Origin: Bifidobacterium callitrichidarum
GTDB lineage: Bacteria > Actinomycetota > Actinomycetes > Actinomycetales > Bifidobacteriaceae
Reading direction: 5' to 3'
Length of the DNA: 64,000 bases
NCBI RefSeq assembly: GCF_003129905.1
Contig: NZ_QFFM01000005.1
Span: 1 to 64,000, forward strand
Part shown: piece by piece, positions 26,682-36,416 of the stretch
Layout: every line of letters begins with the position of its first letter
Numbering within the stretch: the first letter of the stretch is position 1
Made by a program: the position numbers and the translations under genes
Notes under the pieces: model-generated
Databases searched by the model: none
What the model was told of the DNA's origin: nothing
What the model saw: only the letters and a program-made list of their open reading frames with translations

Positions 26682-28268
26682 ATGAGCGAGTACAACGACG
26701 ACCCAACTCAGGCGATGAGCCCGGTGAACGGCAATGGCCCGGCCGCGGAAGATACCTTGATGATGGAGATGGCCGGTGCCTCGGACACTGCCGCGACTGG
26801 CAAAAAACGCATCATCTGGCCGTGGGTGGTACTGGCATGTCTGCTGGTGGCGCTTGGCTCCGCAGGAGGTGCCGGCATATGGTTCTTCCAGGATCACGTA
26901 TTGCCCGGCACGACCTTGTGGGGCAATTCCGTGATGGGCAAGACCGAACAGGAGATCGCGGACACCATCAACGATCAGGTGAGGAACACAGCGGTCAAGG
27001 CCACCTATGAAGGGAGATCCGCGTCCTTCACCCTTGCTGATCTCGGCGTGGATTTGGACGGCGAGGCCATCGCCTCCGAAGTGTTCAATGCCAAGCGTGA
27101 TGATGTTTTCTGGCAGAGGTATGCGTTCTGGATCACCAAGGACGTGTCTCCCGAGCTCGACGCCAAACTCGCCGACGGCACCGTGGTGGACAAGGCCCTT
27201 GGCATCGAGGTCAACGAGCCCGTGGACGCGCAAGTCAAACTCAATGACGCCAAAAACGGCTTCGATGTGGTCGCGGGGGAGAACGGCCAAGGAGCGAACG
27301 CTACGGCCATCGCCGAACAGGCCATCGCCTCGCTGACCTCGCTCGGAGCATCCCAGCCCAATACGGTTCGCGTCCAGTTGGATGTGACCGAGCCGACCGT
27401 GACCGACGACATTGCCGAAACGGCGAAGGCCACGTTGGAGGACATCGTAAGCCAGAAGGTGGGCATCAAGGTTGCCGACAAGACCATCGCCACCATCGAC
27501 GCGCCCGCGCTGGCCTCCGCGATGAGCGTCAACGCCAACCGGCAGGCCAAGCTCAAAGACACCGAAACCCGTAACGGGTATGTGGTCTTCGACGCCGAAA
27601 AGCTTCAGAAGCATTACGATGAACAGATCAAACCGAACCTCAAGCTCGAGCGTGAGGACAAGAAGCTCGTAATCGACAATGCCGGTCAGGTGCTTGGTAC
27701 CGAAACCGAAGGGCACGACGGCATCACCATCTCCGAAGGCGCGGAGCAAAACGTGGGAACCAAGCTCGCCAAGGCCTTCTCCGAAGGCGCCTCCTCCATC
27801 ACGATCGACGGCAAGGTGGACCCCAAACAGGAAGTCAAGGTGACTCATCATGTGGTCATCGACCTGTCCGACCGCAAGCTGTACGCCTACGAGAACGACA
27901 AGGTGGTCAACACCCTGAACGTGGTGGTGGCCCAGGGCAATGACAACATCACCGGCGAATGCGTGGGACTCATGTGCACACCCACCGGCGACTTCAACAT
28001 CTGGCACAAACTGCCCAGCCAGGATATGAGCGGCACGCTGAACCTCGCCGACGGCACCGTGGAGAAATGGGACGTCAAGGGCGTGGGCTTCGTGAACTAC
28101 TTCTCCTCCGGTTGTGCAATCCACCGCATCGCCGGCGGGTACGTGGCCGATGCGTCCATGCCGTACATCGCCAACGCCTCGCACGGCTGCGTGGGCATCG
28201 GCTGGGACGTGGCCGAATGGTTCTACGGCTGGTGCAACATGGGCACCAGCGTGCATATCCAGGTGTGA
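26682..28268 (+). CDS. L,D-transpeptidase (YkuD) with peptidoglycan-binding domains
   Basis: A 528-aa protein: a cytoplasmic tail, a transmembrane helix (about residues 46-68), two PG_binding_4-like repeats (FTLADLGVDLDGEAIASEVF and later), and a C-terminal YkuD domain beginning HVVIDLSDRKLYAYENDK and ending with the catalytic motif NASHGCVGI (His-Gly-Cys). An extra Cys pair occurs near ECVGLMC. It crosslinks peptidoglycan stems (3-3 links) or attaches proteins outside the membrane. The -10 may be TAGACT near 26640. It is monocistronic. Confidence 0.93.
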   Translation: MSEYNDDPTQAMSPVNGNGPAAEDTLMMEMAGASDTAATGKKRIIWPWVVLACLLVALGSAGGAGIWFFQDHVLPGTTLWGNSVMGKTEQEIADTINDQVRNTAVKATYEGRSASFTLADLGVDLDGEAIASEVFNAKRDDVFWQRYAFWITKDVSPELDAKLADGTVVDKALGIEVNEPVDAQVKLNDAKNGFDVVAGENGQGANATAIAEQAIASLTSLGASQPNTVRVQLDVTEPTVTDDIAETAKATLEDIVSQKVGIKVADKTIATIDAPALASAMSVNANRQAKLKDTETRNGYVVFDAEKLQKHYDEQIKPNLKLEREDKKLVIDNAGQVLGTETEGHDGITISEGAEQNVGTKLAKAFSEGASSITIDGKVDPKQEVKVTHHVVIDLSDRKLYAYENDKVVNTLNVVVAQGNDNITGECVGLMCTPTGDFNIWHKLPSQDMSGTLNLADGTVEKWDVKGVGFVNYFSSGCAIHRIAGGYVADASMPYIANASHGCVGIGWDVAEWFYGWCNMGTSVHIQV

Positions 28269-28366
28269 ACCGGAATACATGCCGGTTTCCTAACTCGCCA
28301 TTTACCGGATAAGCGAATCCGCATGACCTCTTGCGTTCCGGTGATGGGCGGCGTATGCCTGTAATG

Positions 28367-28404
28367 AAACACACAATCATTATTTGCCGTGATTGATAGT
28401 GTTT
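28367..28404. promoter_or_regulatory. Imperfect dyad upstream of the suf operon
   Basis: AAACACACAATCA and TGATTGATAGTGTTT form an interrupted inverted repeat whose outer hexamers (AAACAC/GTGTTT) and inner pentamers (AATCA/TGATT) pair exactly. It lies about 50-90 bases before the sufB start, in the promoter region. No sufR or iscR gene is adjacent. A candidate operator only. Confidence 0.4.
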
Positions 28405-28455
28405 CCCATGGGTTCTGCTAGGTTTACCTAGGACTATGTCTATGTGCGAAACGAG

Positions 28456-29967
28456 ATGGAAGGCAGGAAGGTGACCGACAACACAGCACCGAACGCCGCC
28501 GCTGACGTGGAAATGAGCCAGTACGTGGCCGATCGTTCCCGCGTCAACGAGGATAAGATCAAACAGGATGACGAGATCATCAGCCAGTTCGGCGACTACA
28601 GCTACGGCTGGCATGATTCCGACGCGGCCGGCGAGGCGGCAAAGCGAGGCATCGACGAGAACGTTGTGCGCGCGATCAGCGCCGACAAGGGTGAACCACA
28701 GTGGATGCTGGATATGCGCCTGCGTGGTTTCAAGGCGTTCCTCGACAAGCCCATGCCCAACTGGGGCGTGGATCTTTCCGGCTTCAACGCCGACGACTTC
28801 AAGTACTACGTCAAGCCGATCGACAAGCAGGCCAAGAGCTGGGACGAACTGCCTGACGACATCCGCTCCACCTACGACCGCCTCGGCATCCCCGAAGCGG
28901 AGAAGAAGCGTCTGGTCTCCGGCGTGGCCGCCCAGTACGAGTCCGAGGTCATCTATAACTCCATCCAGGAGGATCTGAAGAAGCAAGGCGTGATCTTCGT
29001 GGACACGGATACCGCCGTGCGCGAATACCCCGACCTTGTGAAGAAGTACTTCGGCACCGTGGTGCCGCCCGAGGACAACAAGTTCGGCGCCCTGAACACC
29101 GCCGCATGGTCCGGTGGCTCGTTCGTGTACGTGCCCAAGGGCGTCCACGTGGATATCCCGCTGCAGGCGTACTTCCGCATCAACACCCCGGCCATGGGCC
29201 AGTTCGAGCGTACGCTGATCATCGCCGACGAAGGCTCCTACGTGCATTACGTGGAAGGCTGCACCGCCCCGATTTGGTCCGAAGACTCGCTGCACGCCGC
29301 CATCGTGGAGATCATCGTGGAGAAGCACGCCCGCGTGCGCTACACCACCGTGCAGAACTGGTCGAACAACGTCTACAACCTCGTCACCCAGCGCGCCTAC
29401 GTGCGTGAGGGCGGCACCATGGAATGGGTGGACGGCAACATCGGCTCCAAGGCCACCATGAAGTACCCGGCCTGCATCCTCGCCGAGCCGTACGCCAAGG
29501 CCTCCACCATGTCCCTCGGCTTCGCCGGCAAGGGCCAGTACCAGGACACCGGTGCCAAGATGATCCATCTGGCACCGCACACCAGTTCCACCATCGTGGC
29601 TAAGTCCATCTCCCGCGGTGGCGGCCGTTCCGCCTACCGTGGCTTGGTCAAAATCGTCAAGGGCGCGGAAGGCTCGTCCAACTCCACCGTGTGCGATGCG
29701 CTGCTGGTGGACGACTTCTCCCGTTCCGACACGTACCCGCATGTGGACGTGCGCGAGGACAACGTCTCCATGGCCCACGAAGCCACGGTCTCCAAGGTCT
29801 CCGAGGATCAGCTCTTCTACCTGATGAGCCGCGGCCTCAACGAGGACGAGGCCATGGGCATGATCGTGCGCGGCTTCGTCGAGCCGATCAGCCGTGAGCT
29901 GCCGATGGAATATGCGCTTGAGCTCAACAGACTCGTGGAACTGCAGATGGAAGGATCGGTGGGCTGA
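28456..29967 (+). CDS. sufB: Fe-S cluster assembly protein SufB
   Basis: This 503-aa protein is the scaffold core of the SufBCD complex. Conserved segments include [56 protein letters not shown] and [20 protein letters not shown]. It is first in the sufB-D-C-S-U-T operon. The start is unclear: ATG 28456 follows GAAACGAG, but GTG 28471 (directly after GGAAG) and GTG 28444 are in frame. The leader has a dyad at 28367-28404. Confidence 0.97.
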   Translation: MEGRKVTDNTAPNAAADVEMSQYVADRSRVNEDKIKQDDEIISQFGDYSYGWHDSDAAGEAAKRGIDENVVRAISADKGEPQWMLDMRLRGFKAFLDKPMPNWGVDLSGFNADDFKYYVKPIDKQAKSWDELPDDIRSTYDRLGIPEAEKKRLVSGVAAQYESEVIYNSIQEDLKKQGVIFVDTDTAVREYPDLVKKYFGTVVPPEDNKFGALNTAAWSGGSFVYVPKGVHVDIPLQAYFRINTPAMGQFERTLIIADEGSYVHYVEGCTAPIWSEDSLHAAIVEIIVEKHARVRYTTVQNWSNNVYNLVTQRAYVREGGTMEWVDGNIGSKATMKYPACILAEPYAKASTMSLGFAGKGQYQDTGAKMIHLAPHTSSTIVAKSISRGGGRSAYRGLVKIVKGAEGSSNSTVCDALLVDDFSRSDTYPHVDVREDNVSMAHEATVSKVSEDQLFYLMSRGLNEDEAMGMIVRGFVEPISRELPMEYALELNRLVELQMEGSVG

Positions 29968-29971
29968 TCCC

Positions 29972-31210
29972 ATGACCAACGAAGCAACCAAGAACGTCAA
30001 GGAAATCTCCATCCCGGTCGCGGACCCGAACGATCCGTACGCCATCCCGGCGGCCATGCCGTCCTCTGTGGATCATGCTGCCCGCTCGTTCGACGTGGAC
30101 GCCTTCCCGGCGCCGGACCGCAAGCAGGACGAATGGCGCTACACGCCGATCGAACGCATCAACGAGTTCTTTAACGTGTTCAAACCCTCCGGCAAGACCC
30201 AGATCGAAGTCTCGATGATCGACGGTTCGCCGCTGGCCGAAGGTGTGAAGCTCAGCCAGGTCAGGCTCGGCGAAGCCCCGTCCGGCACCGTCTCCAAGCC
30301 GAACGACCGAGTCTCCGCCGTCGAATGGAACTCCGGTGCCACCGCCACCGTCATTGAACTGAGCGGCGAGATCGCCCAGCCGGTGCTCGTCAAGGTGCAT
30401 GGCGCTGGTGAGGATCTCGACGCCTTCCACCTGGTTATCAAGGCCGCGGACAAGTGCCATACGGACGTCGTCGTGGAGCATGATGGCGACGCGCGTCTCG
30501 CCGAGGGTGTGGAAATCACCACCGGCAAGGATTCCCATATCTCCGCCACGTTCATCCAGGAATGGGACAAGACCGCCAAGCACGTGGGCAACCACCGCAT
30601 CCATGTGGGTGAAGGGGCATCCCTGCGCCACTCCGTGGTGACGCTCGGCGGCGACGTGGTTCGTATCCGCATGGATCAGGACTTCGGCGGCCCGGAAGGC
30701 GACCTCAATATGCTCGGCATCTACTTCGTGGATCCCGGCGAGCATATCGAGCACCGCACGATGGTGGTGCACAACCACCCCGAATGCAAGTCGCGCGTGG
30801 TCTACAAGGGCGCGCTCGACGGCAAGGGAGCGCACTCCACCTGGGTGGGCAACGCACTCATCCAGCCCACCGCCCCTGGTACCGACTCCTACGAGCTCAA
30901 CCGCAACCTGGTGCTGACTCCCGGTGCCATCGCCGATTCGGAACCGAACCTTGAGATTGAGAACGGCAACATCATCGGAGCCGGTCATGCCTCCTCGGTG
31001 GGCCGTTTCGACGACGAGGAGCTGTTCTATCTTCAGTCCCGCGGCATCCCCGAGACCGAGGCCCGCAAACTCGTGGTGCGCGGCTTCTTCGGCGAACTCG
31101 TGGAGGAGATCGGCATCCCCGCCATCTCCGAACACCTCATGGACGTGATCGACCGCCGACTGGCCCGTGGCGAAAGCGACGCCATGGCGCAGGTCCTCGA
31201 AGACAAGTAA
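29972..31210 (+). CDS. sufD: Fe-S cluster assembly protein SufD
   Basis: This 412-aa paralogue of SufB pairs with it in the SufBCD scaffold. It keeps the beta-helix and the C-terminal SRGIPETEARKLVVRGFFGELVEEI motif with the FYLQSRG core, and is more divergent in the N-terminal part. ATG 29972 follows the sufB stop by 4 bases and overrules earlier in-frame starts that lie inside sufB. Confidence 0.96.
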   Translation: MTNEATKNVKEISIPVADPNDPYAIPAAMPSSVDHAARSFDVDAFPAPDRKQDEWRYTPIERINEFFNVFKPSGKTQIEVSMIDGSPLAEGVKLSQVRLGEAPSGTVSKPNDRVSAVEWNSGATATVIELSGEIAQPVLVKVHGAGEDLDAFHLVIKAADKCHTDVVVEHDGDARLAEGVEITTGKDSHISATFIQEWDKTAKHVGNHRIHVGEGASLRHSVVTLGGDVVRIRMDQDFGGPEGDLNMLGIYFVDPGEHIEHRTMVVHNHPECKSRVVYKGALDGKGAHSTWVGNALIQPTAPGTDSYELNRNLVLTPGAIADSEPNLEIENGNIIGAGHASSVGRFDDEELFYLQSRGIPETEARKLVVRGFFGELVEEIGIPAISEHLMDVIDRRLARGESDAMAQVLEDK

Positions 31211-31272
31211 GTCAGGCCGCCGAAAACGGTTCGGCCCAAGCAGACATCGCAGACATTTTTAGGAGCACACAC

Positions 31273-32052
31273 ATGTCAACTCTCGAAATCAAGGACCTCC
31301 ACGTCCACGTCGAAACCAAGGATGGCATCAAGCAGATCCTCAAGGGCGCGACCCTGACCGTCCACTCCGGTGAGACCCACGCCATCATGGGCCCCAACGG
31401 CTCCGGTAAGTCCACGCTCGCCTACACGCTCGCCGGCCACCCCAAGTACGTGGTCGACTCCGGCGAAGCGCTGCTCGACGGCCAGGACATCCTCAAGATG
31501 ACCCCGGACGAGCGCGCCAAGGCCGGTCTCTTCCTGGCTATGCAGTATCCGGTGGAGGTGCCGGGCGTGTCCATGACCAACTTCCTGCGCACCGCCAAGA
31601 CGGAGATCGACGGCGAGGCCCCCGGCATCCGCCAGTGGACCAAGGACCTGTCCACCGCCATGAAGCGGCTCAAGATGGATCCGAAGTTCGCCACCCGTTC
31701 CGTGAACGAGGGCTTCTCCGGTGGCGAGAAGAAGCGCGCCGAGGTCCTGCAGCTCGAGCTGCTCAAGCCGAAGTTCGCCATCCTCGACGAGACCGACTCC
31801 GGCCTTGACGTGGACGCCCTGCGCATCGTGTCCGAAGGCGTGAACCGTGCCAAGGAAGCCAACCAGTTCGGCATCCTCATGGTCACGCACTACACCCGCA
31901 TCCTCAAGTACATCAAGCCGGACATCGTGCACGTGTTCGCGGACGGCCACTTCGTCAAGACCGGCGGCCCCGAACTGGCCGACGAGCTCGAGGAGAACGG
32001 CTACGACGCCTACCTGCCTGAAGGCGCCGATTCCGAATCCGCCCTGGCCTGA
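31273..32052 (+). CDS. sufC: Fe-S assembly ATPase SufC
   Basis: A 259-aa ABC-type ATPase without membrane partner. It has Walker A GPNGSGKST, signature FSGGEKKRAEVLQ, Walker B FAILDETDSGLD and His in VTHYTRIL. ATP hydrolysis drives conformational changes of SufB/SufD during cluster assembly. AGGAGC precedes the ATG by 6 bases. The gap from sufD is 62 bases. Confidence 0.97.
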   Translation: MSTLEIKDLHVHVETKDGIKQILKGATLTVHSGETHAIMGPNGSGKSTLAYTLAGHPKYVVDSGEALLDGQDILKMTPDERAKAGLFLAMQYPVEVPGVSMTNFLRTAKTEIDGEAPGIRQWTKDLSTAMKRLKMDPKFATRSVNEGFSGGEKKRAEVLQLELLKPKFAILDETDSGLDVDALRIVSEGVNRAKEANQFGILMVTHYTRILKYIKPDIVHVFADGHFVKTGGPELADELEENGYDAYLPEGADSESALA

Positions 32053-32132
32053 TTCATCCGCTGATTCAACCGGTTGCCGGCACCGAACAGGATAGGGGCC
32101 GGCAACCATAACGCAACGTATCGAAGGGGAAC

Positions 32133-33410
32133 ATGATGGTTGATTTCAAGGCGATTCGGGATGAGTTCCCGATTCTCGACCAGGAGATCCACGGACACCC
32201 GCTGGTGTATCTCGATTCCGCGGCCACGTCGCAGAAGCCGCAGTGCGTGATTGACGCCGAAGCGAACTTCTATCGCACGATCAATGCAGGCGTGCATCGT
32301 GGCGCCCACGAGCTGGCCGCGCGTTCCACGCTGGCCTTCGAGGAAGCCCGTGCCAAGGTGGCCAAGCTGGTTGGCGCCAATGCTGCAGAAGGCGAAGAGG
32401 AGATCGTCGTCACCGGTGGCGCCACTGCGGGATTGAACCTGCTGGCCACGGCCTTCGGCAACGCCTCGCTGGGCCGCGGGGGAGAGGCCGCCAAGCGATT
32501 CGCCCTCAAGCCGGGCGACGAGATTGTCGTCTCGCGTGCAGAGCATCATTCCGTGCTGCTACCGTTCCAGGAGCTCTCCTACCGCACCGGCGCCACGTTC
32601 AAGTGGCTGGATCTGACCGAGGACGGCCGTGTGCGCACCGACAACCTGGACGAGGTCATCACCGAGCGGACCAAGGTCGTGGCCGTGACCCACGTGGGCA
32701 ACACCACGGGCGCCATCACGGACATCGCCCCGATCGTCCGCCGCGCGCATGAGGTGGGTGCTGTGTTCATCCTCGACGCCTGCCAGTCCGTGCCGCACCT
32801 CAAGGTCGATTTCCACGCGCTGGACGTGGACTTCGCCGCCTGGAGTGCGCACAAGATGTACGGTCCCACTGGCGTGGGCTTCCTGTATGGCAAGCGCGAA
32901 CTGTTGGAGGCCCTGCCGCCGGCCAACTTCGGCGGTTCGATGGTGGAACTGGCGTACATGGACCACGAGGCCCAGTACATGGCCCCGCCGGCGCGCTTTG
33001 AGGCCGGCACCCAGCCGGTGGCCCAGGTGGTTGCCGCTGGTGTGGCCGCCGAATGGATGATGAACATCGGACTGGAGAACATCGAGGCCCATGAGAAGAC
33101 CATCGCTGCCGAACTGTTGAAGCTCGGCGACATCGACGGCATCCGCATTCTCGGACCGCGTGAGAACGTGGACCGCATCGGCACCGTGGCCTTCGACGTC
33201 CAAGGCGTGCACCCGCACGATGTGGGTCAGTTCATCGACGCGCAGGGCATCGCCATCCGTGTGGGCCACCACTGCGCCCAGCCCGTGCACCGCCACTTCG
33301 GCCTGTACGCCTCCAACCGCGCCTCGTCCGGCGTCTACAATTCGGTCGAGGACGCGCAGGCGCTTGTCGAGGCGGCCAAGGGCATCCGTAAGTTCTTTGG
33401 AGTGGAATAA
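32133..33410 (+). CDS. sufS: Cysteine desulfurase SufS
   Basis: This 425-aa PLP enzyme of the group II type takes sulfur from cysteine for the Suf scaffold. Visible residues are the PLP Lys in SAHKMYGPTGVGF and the catalytic Cys in RVGHHCAQP. Two in-frame ATGs (32133, 32136) follow AAGGGGA; I use the first. The following gene supplies its sulfur acceptor SufU. Confidence 0.97.
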   Translation: MMVDFKAIRDEFPILDQEIHGHPLVYLDSAATSQKPQCVIDAEANFYRTINAGVHRGAHELAARSTLAFEEARAKVAKLVGANAAEGEEEIVVTGGATAGLNLLATAFGNASLGRGGEAAKRFALKPGDEIVVSRAEHHSVLLPFQELSYRTGATFKWLDLTEDGRVRTDNLDEVITERTKVVAVTHVGNTTGAITDIAPIVRRAHEVGAVFILDACQSVPHLKVDFHALDVDFAAWSAHKMYGPTGVGFLYGKRELLEALPPANFGGSMVELAYMDHEAQYMAPPARFEAGTQPVAQVVAAGVAAEWMMNIGLENIEAHEKTIAAELLKLGDIDGIRILGPRENVDRIGTVAFDVQGVHPHDVGQFIDAQGIAIRVGHHCAQPVHRHFGLYASNRASSGVYNSVEDAQALVEAAKGIRKFFGVE

Positions 33411-33424
33411 GGAACAACAGACAT

Positions 33425-33982
33425 ATGAGTGATTACGGCATGAGCGGCGACGAACTGGAGCAGATGTACCAGGAGGTCATCCTTGAGGCCTCCAAGCATC
33501 CGCATGGGCGTGAATCCTTCGCCCCCGACGCGGCCGTGGAGCAGAGCGGCGACGCTGCAGCGGCGAACACCACGGTGCGTGCCACCCACGAATACTGCAC
33601 GCCGGGCGAATCGCACCAGTTCAACCCGACGTGTGGCGACGAGGCGACCGTGCACGTCGAGGTATCCGACAGCGAACCGCACACCATCGAACGACTGGTG
33701 TGGGATGGCCACGGGTGCTCGATTTCGCAGGCCAGCCTGTCCGTGATGGTCGATCTCGTGGAAGGCAAGACCGTGGACGAGGCCATGCATCTGGAACAGG
33801 TGTTCCACCAGCTCATGGAATCGCGTGGCGCCGGCCTGAACGACGACGCCCTTGAGGACGAGCTCGGCGACGCCGTGGTGTTCCAGGGCGTATCGAAATA
33901 CCCTATGCGCATCAAGTGTGCTCTGCTAGGCTGGGAAGGTCTGAAGGACTCCGTCGCCAAGGCCCTGGCCGCAAAGAACTGA
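33425..33982 (+). CDS. sufU: Sulfur-relay/scaffold protein SufU
   Basis: This 185-aa zinc-type IscU homologue accepts sulfur from SufS. The three conserved cysteines are seen in NPTCGDEA, GHGCSISQ and MRIKCALLGW, with the conserved Asp in CGDE. It is longer than many SufU proteins by an insertion of about 30-40 residues (near residues 25-55, Ala/Ser/Asp-rich) before the first Cys. It lies 14 bases after sufS. Confidence 0.95.
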   Translation: MSDYGMSGDELEQMYQEVILEASKHPHGRESFAPDAAVEQSGDAAAANTTVRATHEYCTPGESHQFNPTCGDEATVHVEVSDSEPHTIERLVWDGHGCSISQASLSVMVDLVEGKTVDEAMHLEQVFHQLMESRGAGLNDDALEDELGDAVVFQGVSKYPMRIKCALLGWEGLKDSVAKALAAKN

Positions 33983-33992
33983 GGTGGAAATC

Positions 33993-34580
33993 ATGAGCGA
34001 CAACAATCTGGTCCCCGAACCCACGCCCTCCGTGTTCGACGCCGTCAACGGCGTGCTGCAAGATGAGGAGGCCGCCCGCCGAGTAATGGCCAATCCTGCG
34101 TTGGCCAAAGGTTTCCCCAACGGACGCCCCGCGGAAAACAGTGCAGTCGACTCCGGCGACACGTGCGGCTGCGGCAACCACAAGGGTGCCTGCGGATGCT
34201 CCGATGAATCGGACGACAACGAGATTCCGCTCAAGGCCGTGGACGACATCGGCCGTGCCACCGCCGAGGACGTGCGCGAGGCCCTGCACCAGGTCATTGA
34301 TCCGGAGCTCGGCATCGACGTCATCGACCTCGGCCTGGTATACGGCATCGAAATCGACGAACTGGGACGTGCCATCATCACGATGACGCTGACCACGCCG
34401 GCCTGCCCGCTCACCGACCTCATCGAGGACGAATGCGCATCCACGCTGGCCGGACTGGTGGAGGAGTTCCGTATCGACTGGACATGGAACCCGCGCTGGA
34501 CCGTCGACCGCATCACGCCTGACGGCCGTGACCAGCTGGCCGCGCTCGGCTTCAACTTCGACAACCTGCCGAAGTACTGA
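33993..34580 (+). CDS. sufT: SufT/MIP18-family protein with N-terminal Cys cluster
   Basis: A 195-aa protein whose C-terminal half (from about residue 90) is a DUF59/MIP18 domain (HQVIDPELGIDVIDLGLVYG, TTPACPLTD) that helps mature Fe-S proteins. An N-terminal extension of about 80 residues includes CGCGNHKGACGC, with Cys58, Cys60, Cys67 and Cys69 plus a His, which is not part of the canonical domain. ATG 33993 follows GAGGTGGA by 4 bases. It ends the suf operon, next to a mobile element and terminator. Confidence 0.95.
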   Translation: MSDNNLVPEPTPSVFDAVNGVLQDEEAARRVMANPALAKGFPNGRPAENSAVDSGDTCGCGNHKGACGCSDESDDNEIPLKAVDDIGRATAEDVREALHQVIDPELGIDVIDLGLVYGIEIDELGRAIITMTLTTPACPLTDLIEDECASTLAGLVEEFRIDWTWNPRWTVDRITPDGRDQLAALGFNFDNLPKY

Positions 34581-34611
34581 GCCGCGGAACATCCACAAGG
34601 ACATACGAAAA

Positions 34612-34718
34612 GGCTCTGTCAAACCAAGATATGACCCCATTCTTGGCTCCCCTTGTCAGGGAGCTGGCGGCGTAGCCGACTGAGGGGCAGTTTATGTCAC
34701 TCTTGGTCAAACAGAGCA
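34612..34718 (+). mobile_element. Short (107-bp) GGCTCTGT element with exact target duplication
   Basis: Left end GGCTCTGTCAAACCAAGAT, right end CTTGGTCAAACAGAGCA, with the core TTGGCTCCCCTTGTCAGG and GCCGACTGAGGGG. It is an internal-deletion version of the 222-bp form. The flanks TACGAAAA (34604-34611) and TACGAAAA (34719-34726) are identical, an 8-bp target duplication. It landed 3 bases before the terminator stem of the suf operon. Confidence 0.9.
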
Positions 34719-34722
34719 TACG

Positions 34723-34759
34723 AAAAAGCCTGACAACCATTGTGGTTGCCAGGCTTTTT
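34723..34759. terminator. Bidirectional terminator between suf operon and glgC
   Basis: AAAAAGCCTGACAACC pairs with GGTTGCCAGGCTTTTT (one mismatch, a G:U in RNA) around a short loop. T-tracts lie on both sides, so it serves the suf operon (plus strand) and glgC (minus strand). Confidence 0.9.
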
Positions 34760-34778
34760 CATTACCAAATCAGATCAC

Positions 34779-36023
34779 TCAGTCATCGACGATGGTGTTC
34801 TTCGGAACCACGGTGATGCCGTCAGGCGTGACGGTGAAGCCGCGGGCCAGATCGTGCTCGGTGTCGATGCCGACCGTGGAGTTCTCGGTGAGGACCACGT
34901 TCTTGTCGAGAATCGCCTTGTACACGCGGGCACGACGGTTGATGACCACGCCGTCGAACAGCACGGAATCGACGATCTGCGCCCAGGAGTGGATGCGGAC
35001 GTTTGGGGAGAGCACAGAGTGGTGCACCTCACCGCCAGAGACGATCACGCCGGGGGAGACGATGGAATCCGTGGCGTGGCCCAGACGGTCACGGCCGGCG
35101 TGCACGAACTTGGCCGGCGGCAGGTTGCCGGACATCGTGTAGATCGGCCAATCCTGGTTGTACAGGTTGAACTCCGGCACATAGGCGATGAGATCCATGT
35201 GCGCATCGTAGAACTGCTTGATGGTACCCACGTCGCGCCAGTAGGCGTGATCGGTGGCGGTGGAGCCCGGAATCTCGTTGGAGTTGAAGTCGTACACGCC
35301 GGCCTCGTTGCGGGAGGCGAAGTACGGGGCGATGTCGCCGCCCATGTCGTGCTTGGTGTCGGCGGCCTTCTCATCCAGGGCCAGCGCCTCGAACAGAGCC
35401 TTCGTGTTGGCCACGTAGTTGCCCATGGAGGCCAGAATCTGGTTCGGGTTGTCCGGTAGGCCGGTGGTGGTGGCCGGCTTCTCCTGGAAGTTCTTGATCA
35501 TGTTCGGGTGCTCGGGATCGACCTCGATTACACCGAACTGGTTCGACTCCTCGATGGGCTGGCGGATGCCGGCCACCGTGAATTCGGCGCCGGACTCGAT
35601 GTGCTGCTGCACCATCTGCTCGAAGTCCATACGGTAGACGTGATCGGCGCCCACGATCACCACGATGTCCGGCTGGACATCCTCGATGATGTTGATGGTC
35701 TGGTAGATGGCGTCGGCGGAACCCAGGTACCAATGCTTGCCGAGGCGCTGCTGCGCCGGAACGGGGGAGACGTACGAGCCCAGCAGCGGCGAGAAACGCC
35801 ACACCTGGGAGATGTGACGGTCCAGCGAATGGGACTTGTACTGGGTGAGCACGACCACCTGGCGGTAACCGGAGTTCACCAGGTTGCTCAGCGGGAAATC
35901 AATTAGGCGATAGACGCCGCCGAACGGCACGGCGGGCTTCGCGCGATCGCGGGTTAACGGCATCAGGCGGGTCCCCTCGCCGCCTGCAAGCACAATCGAC
36001 AGAATCTTGGGATTCTTGGCCAT
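34779..36023 (-). CDS. glgC: Glucose-1-phosphate adenylyltransferase
   Basis: This 414-aa enzyme makes ADP-glucose for glycogen synthesis. It begins [20 protein letters not shown] (nucleotidyltransferase signature) and carries FQEKP and [13 protein letters not shown]; the C-terminal left-handed beta-helix ends with the family's KNTIVDD-type tail. ATG 36023 has AGAGGA about 10 bases upstream; an earlier in-frame start adds 23 unsupported residues. It is monocistronic with a shared terminator. Confidence 0.97.
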   Translation of the reverse strand: MAKNPKILSIVLAGGEGTRLMPLTRDRAKPAVPFGGVYRLIDFPLSNLVNSGYRQVVVLTQYKSHSLDRHISQVWRFSPLLGSYVSPVPAQQRLGKHWYLGSADAIYQTINIIEDVQPDIVVIVGADHVYRMDFEQMVQQHIESGAEFTVAGIRQPIEESNQFGVIEVDPEHPNMIKNFQEKPATTTGLPDNPNQILASMGNYVANTKALFEALALDEKAADTKHDMGGDIAPYFASRNEAGVYDFNSNEIPGSTATDHAYWRDVGTIKQFYDAHMDLIAYVPEFNLYNQDWPIYTMSGNLPPAKFVHAGRDRLGHATDSIVSPGVIVSGGEVHHSVLSPNVRIHSWAQIVDSVLFDGVVINRRARVYKAILDKNVVLTENSTVGIDTEHDLARGFTVTPDGITVVPKNTIVDD

Positions 36024-36416
36024 CGTAACTGTCCTCTCTGTTACCTGAGCGTCTTTCGACACCGCACTGCTCTGCCAAACGCTTCCTTGCATTTGGTTTA
36101 CATAGTTAATAATTGCAGAAAAAAACGAACATGCAAGGCTTTCGCTCCCGCGTGGCGTGAACTTGGCATGAATATTTCAGTCCGCGCCACGCTCGTCCGG
36201 GGCTGATTCCGGTCGTGCGGGGACGGATGCGGCGATAGAGAGAACGCCCGGCATCGTTGCGGCGGGGCCGATTCCCCCGTCGTCGGGGCACCCCTTCGGC
36301 ATGTCGGGGGATGGCATGTGTGCCAAATATGAGACACGCGGAATCGGATGATGAAATCATCGTCGCCCGCGTGTTCCGCGTGTCGCGTGGGAGAGAAAAG
36401 CGGAGGACACGCCCAC
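36024..36416. other. Intergenic region between an rRNA/tRNA methyltransferase gene and glgC
   Basis: The 393 bases hold the glgC promoter region on the minus strand. An AT-rich stretch near 36095-36125 (AGTTAATAATTGCAGAAAAA on plus) is the only clear departure from the local GC-rich background. No reading frame here looks real, and I see no terminator for the methyltransferase apart from weak GC stems. Confidence 0.4.
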
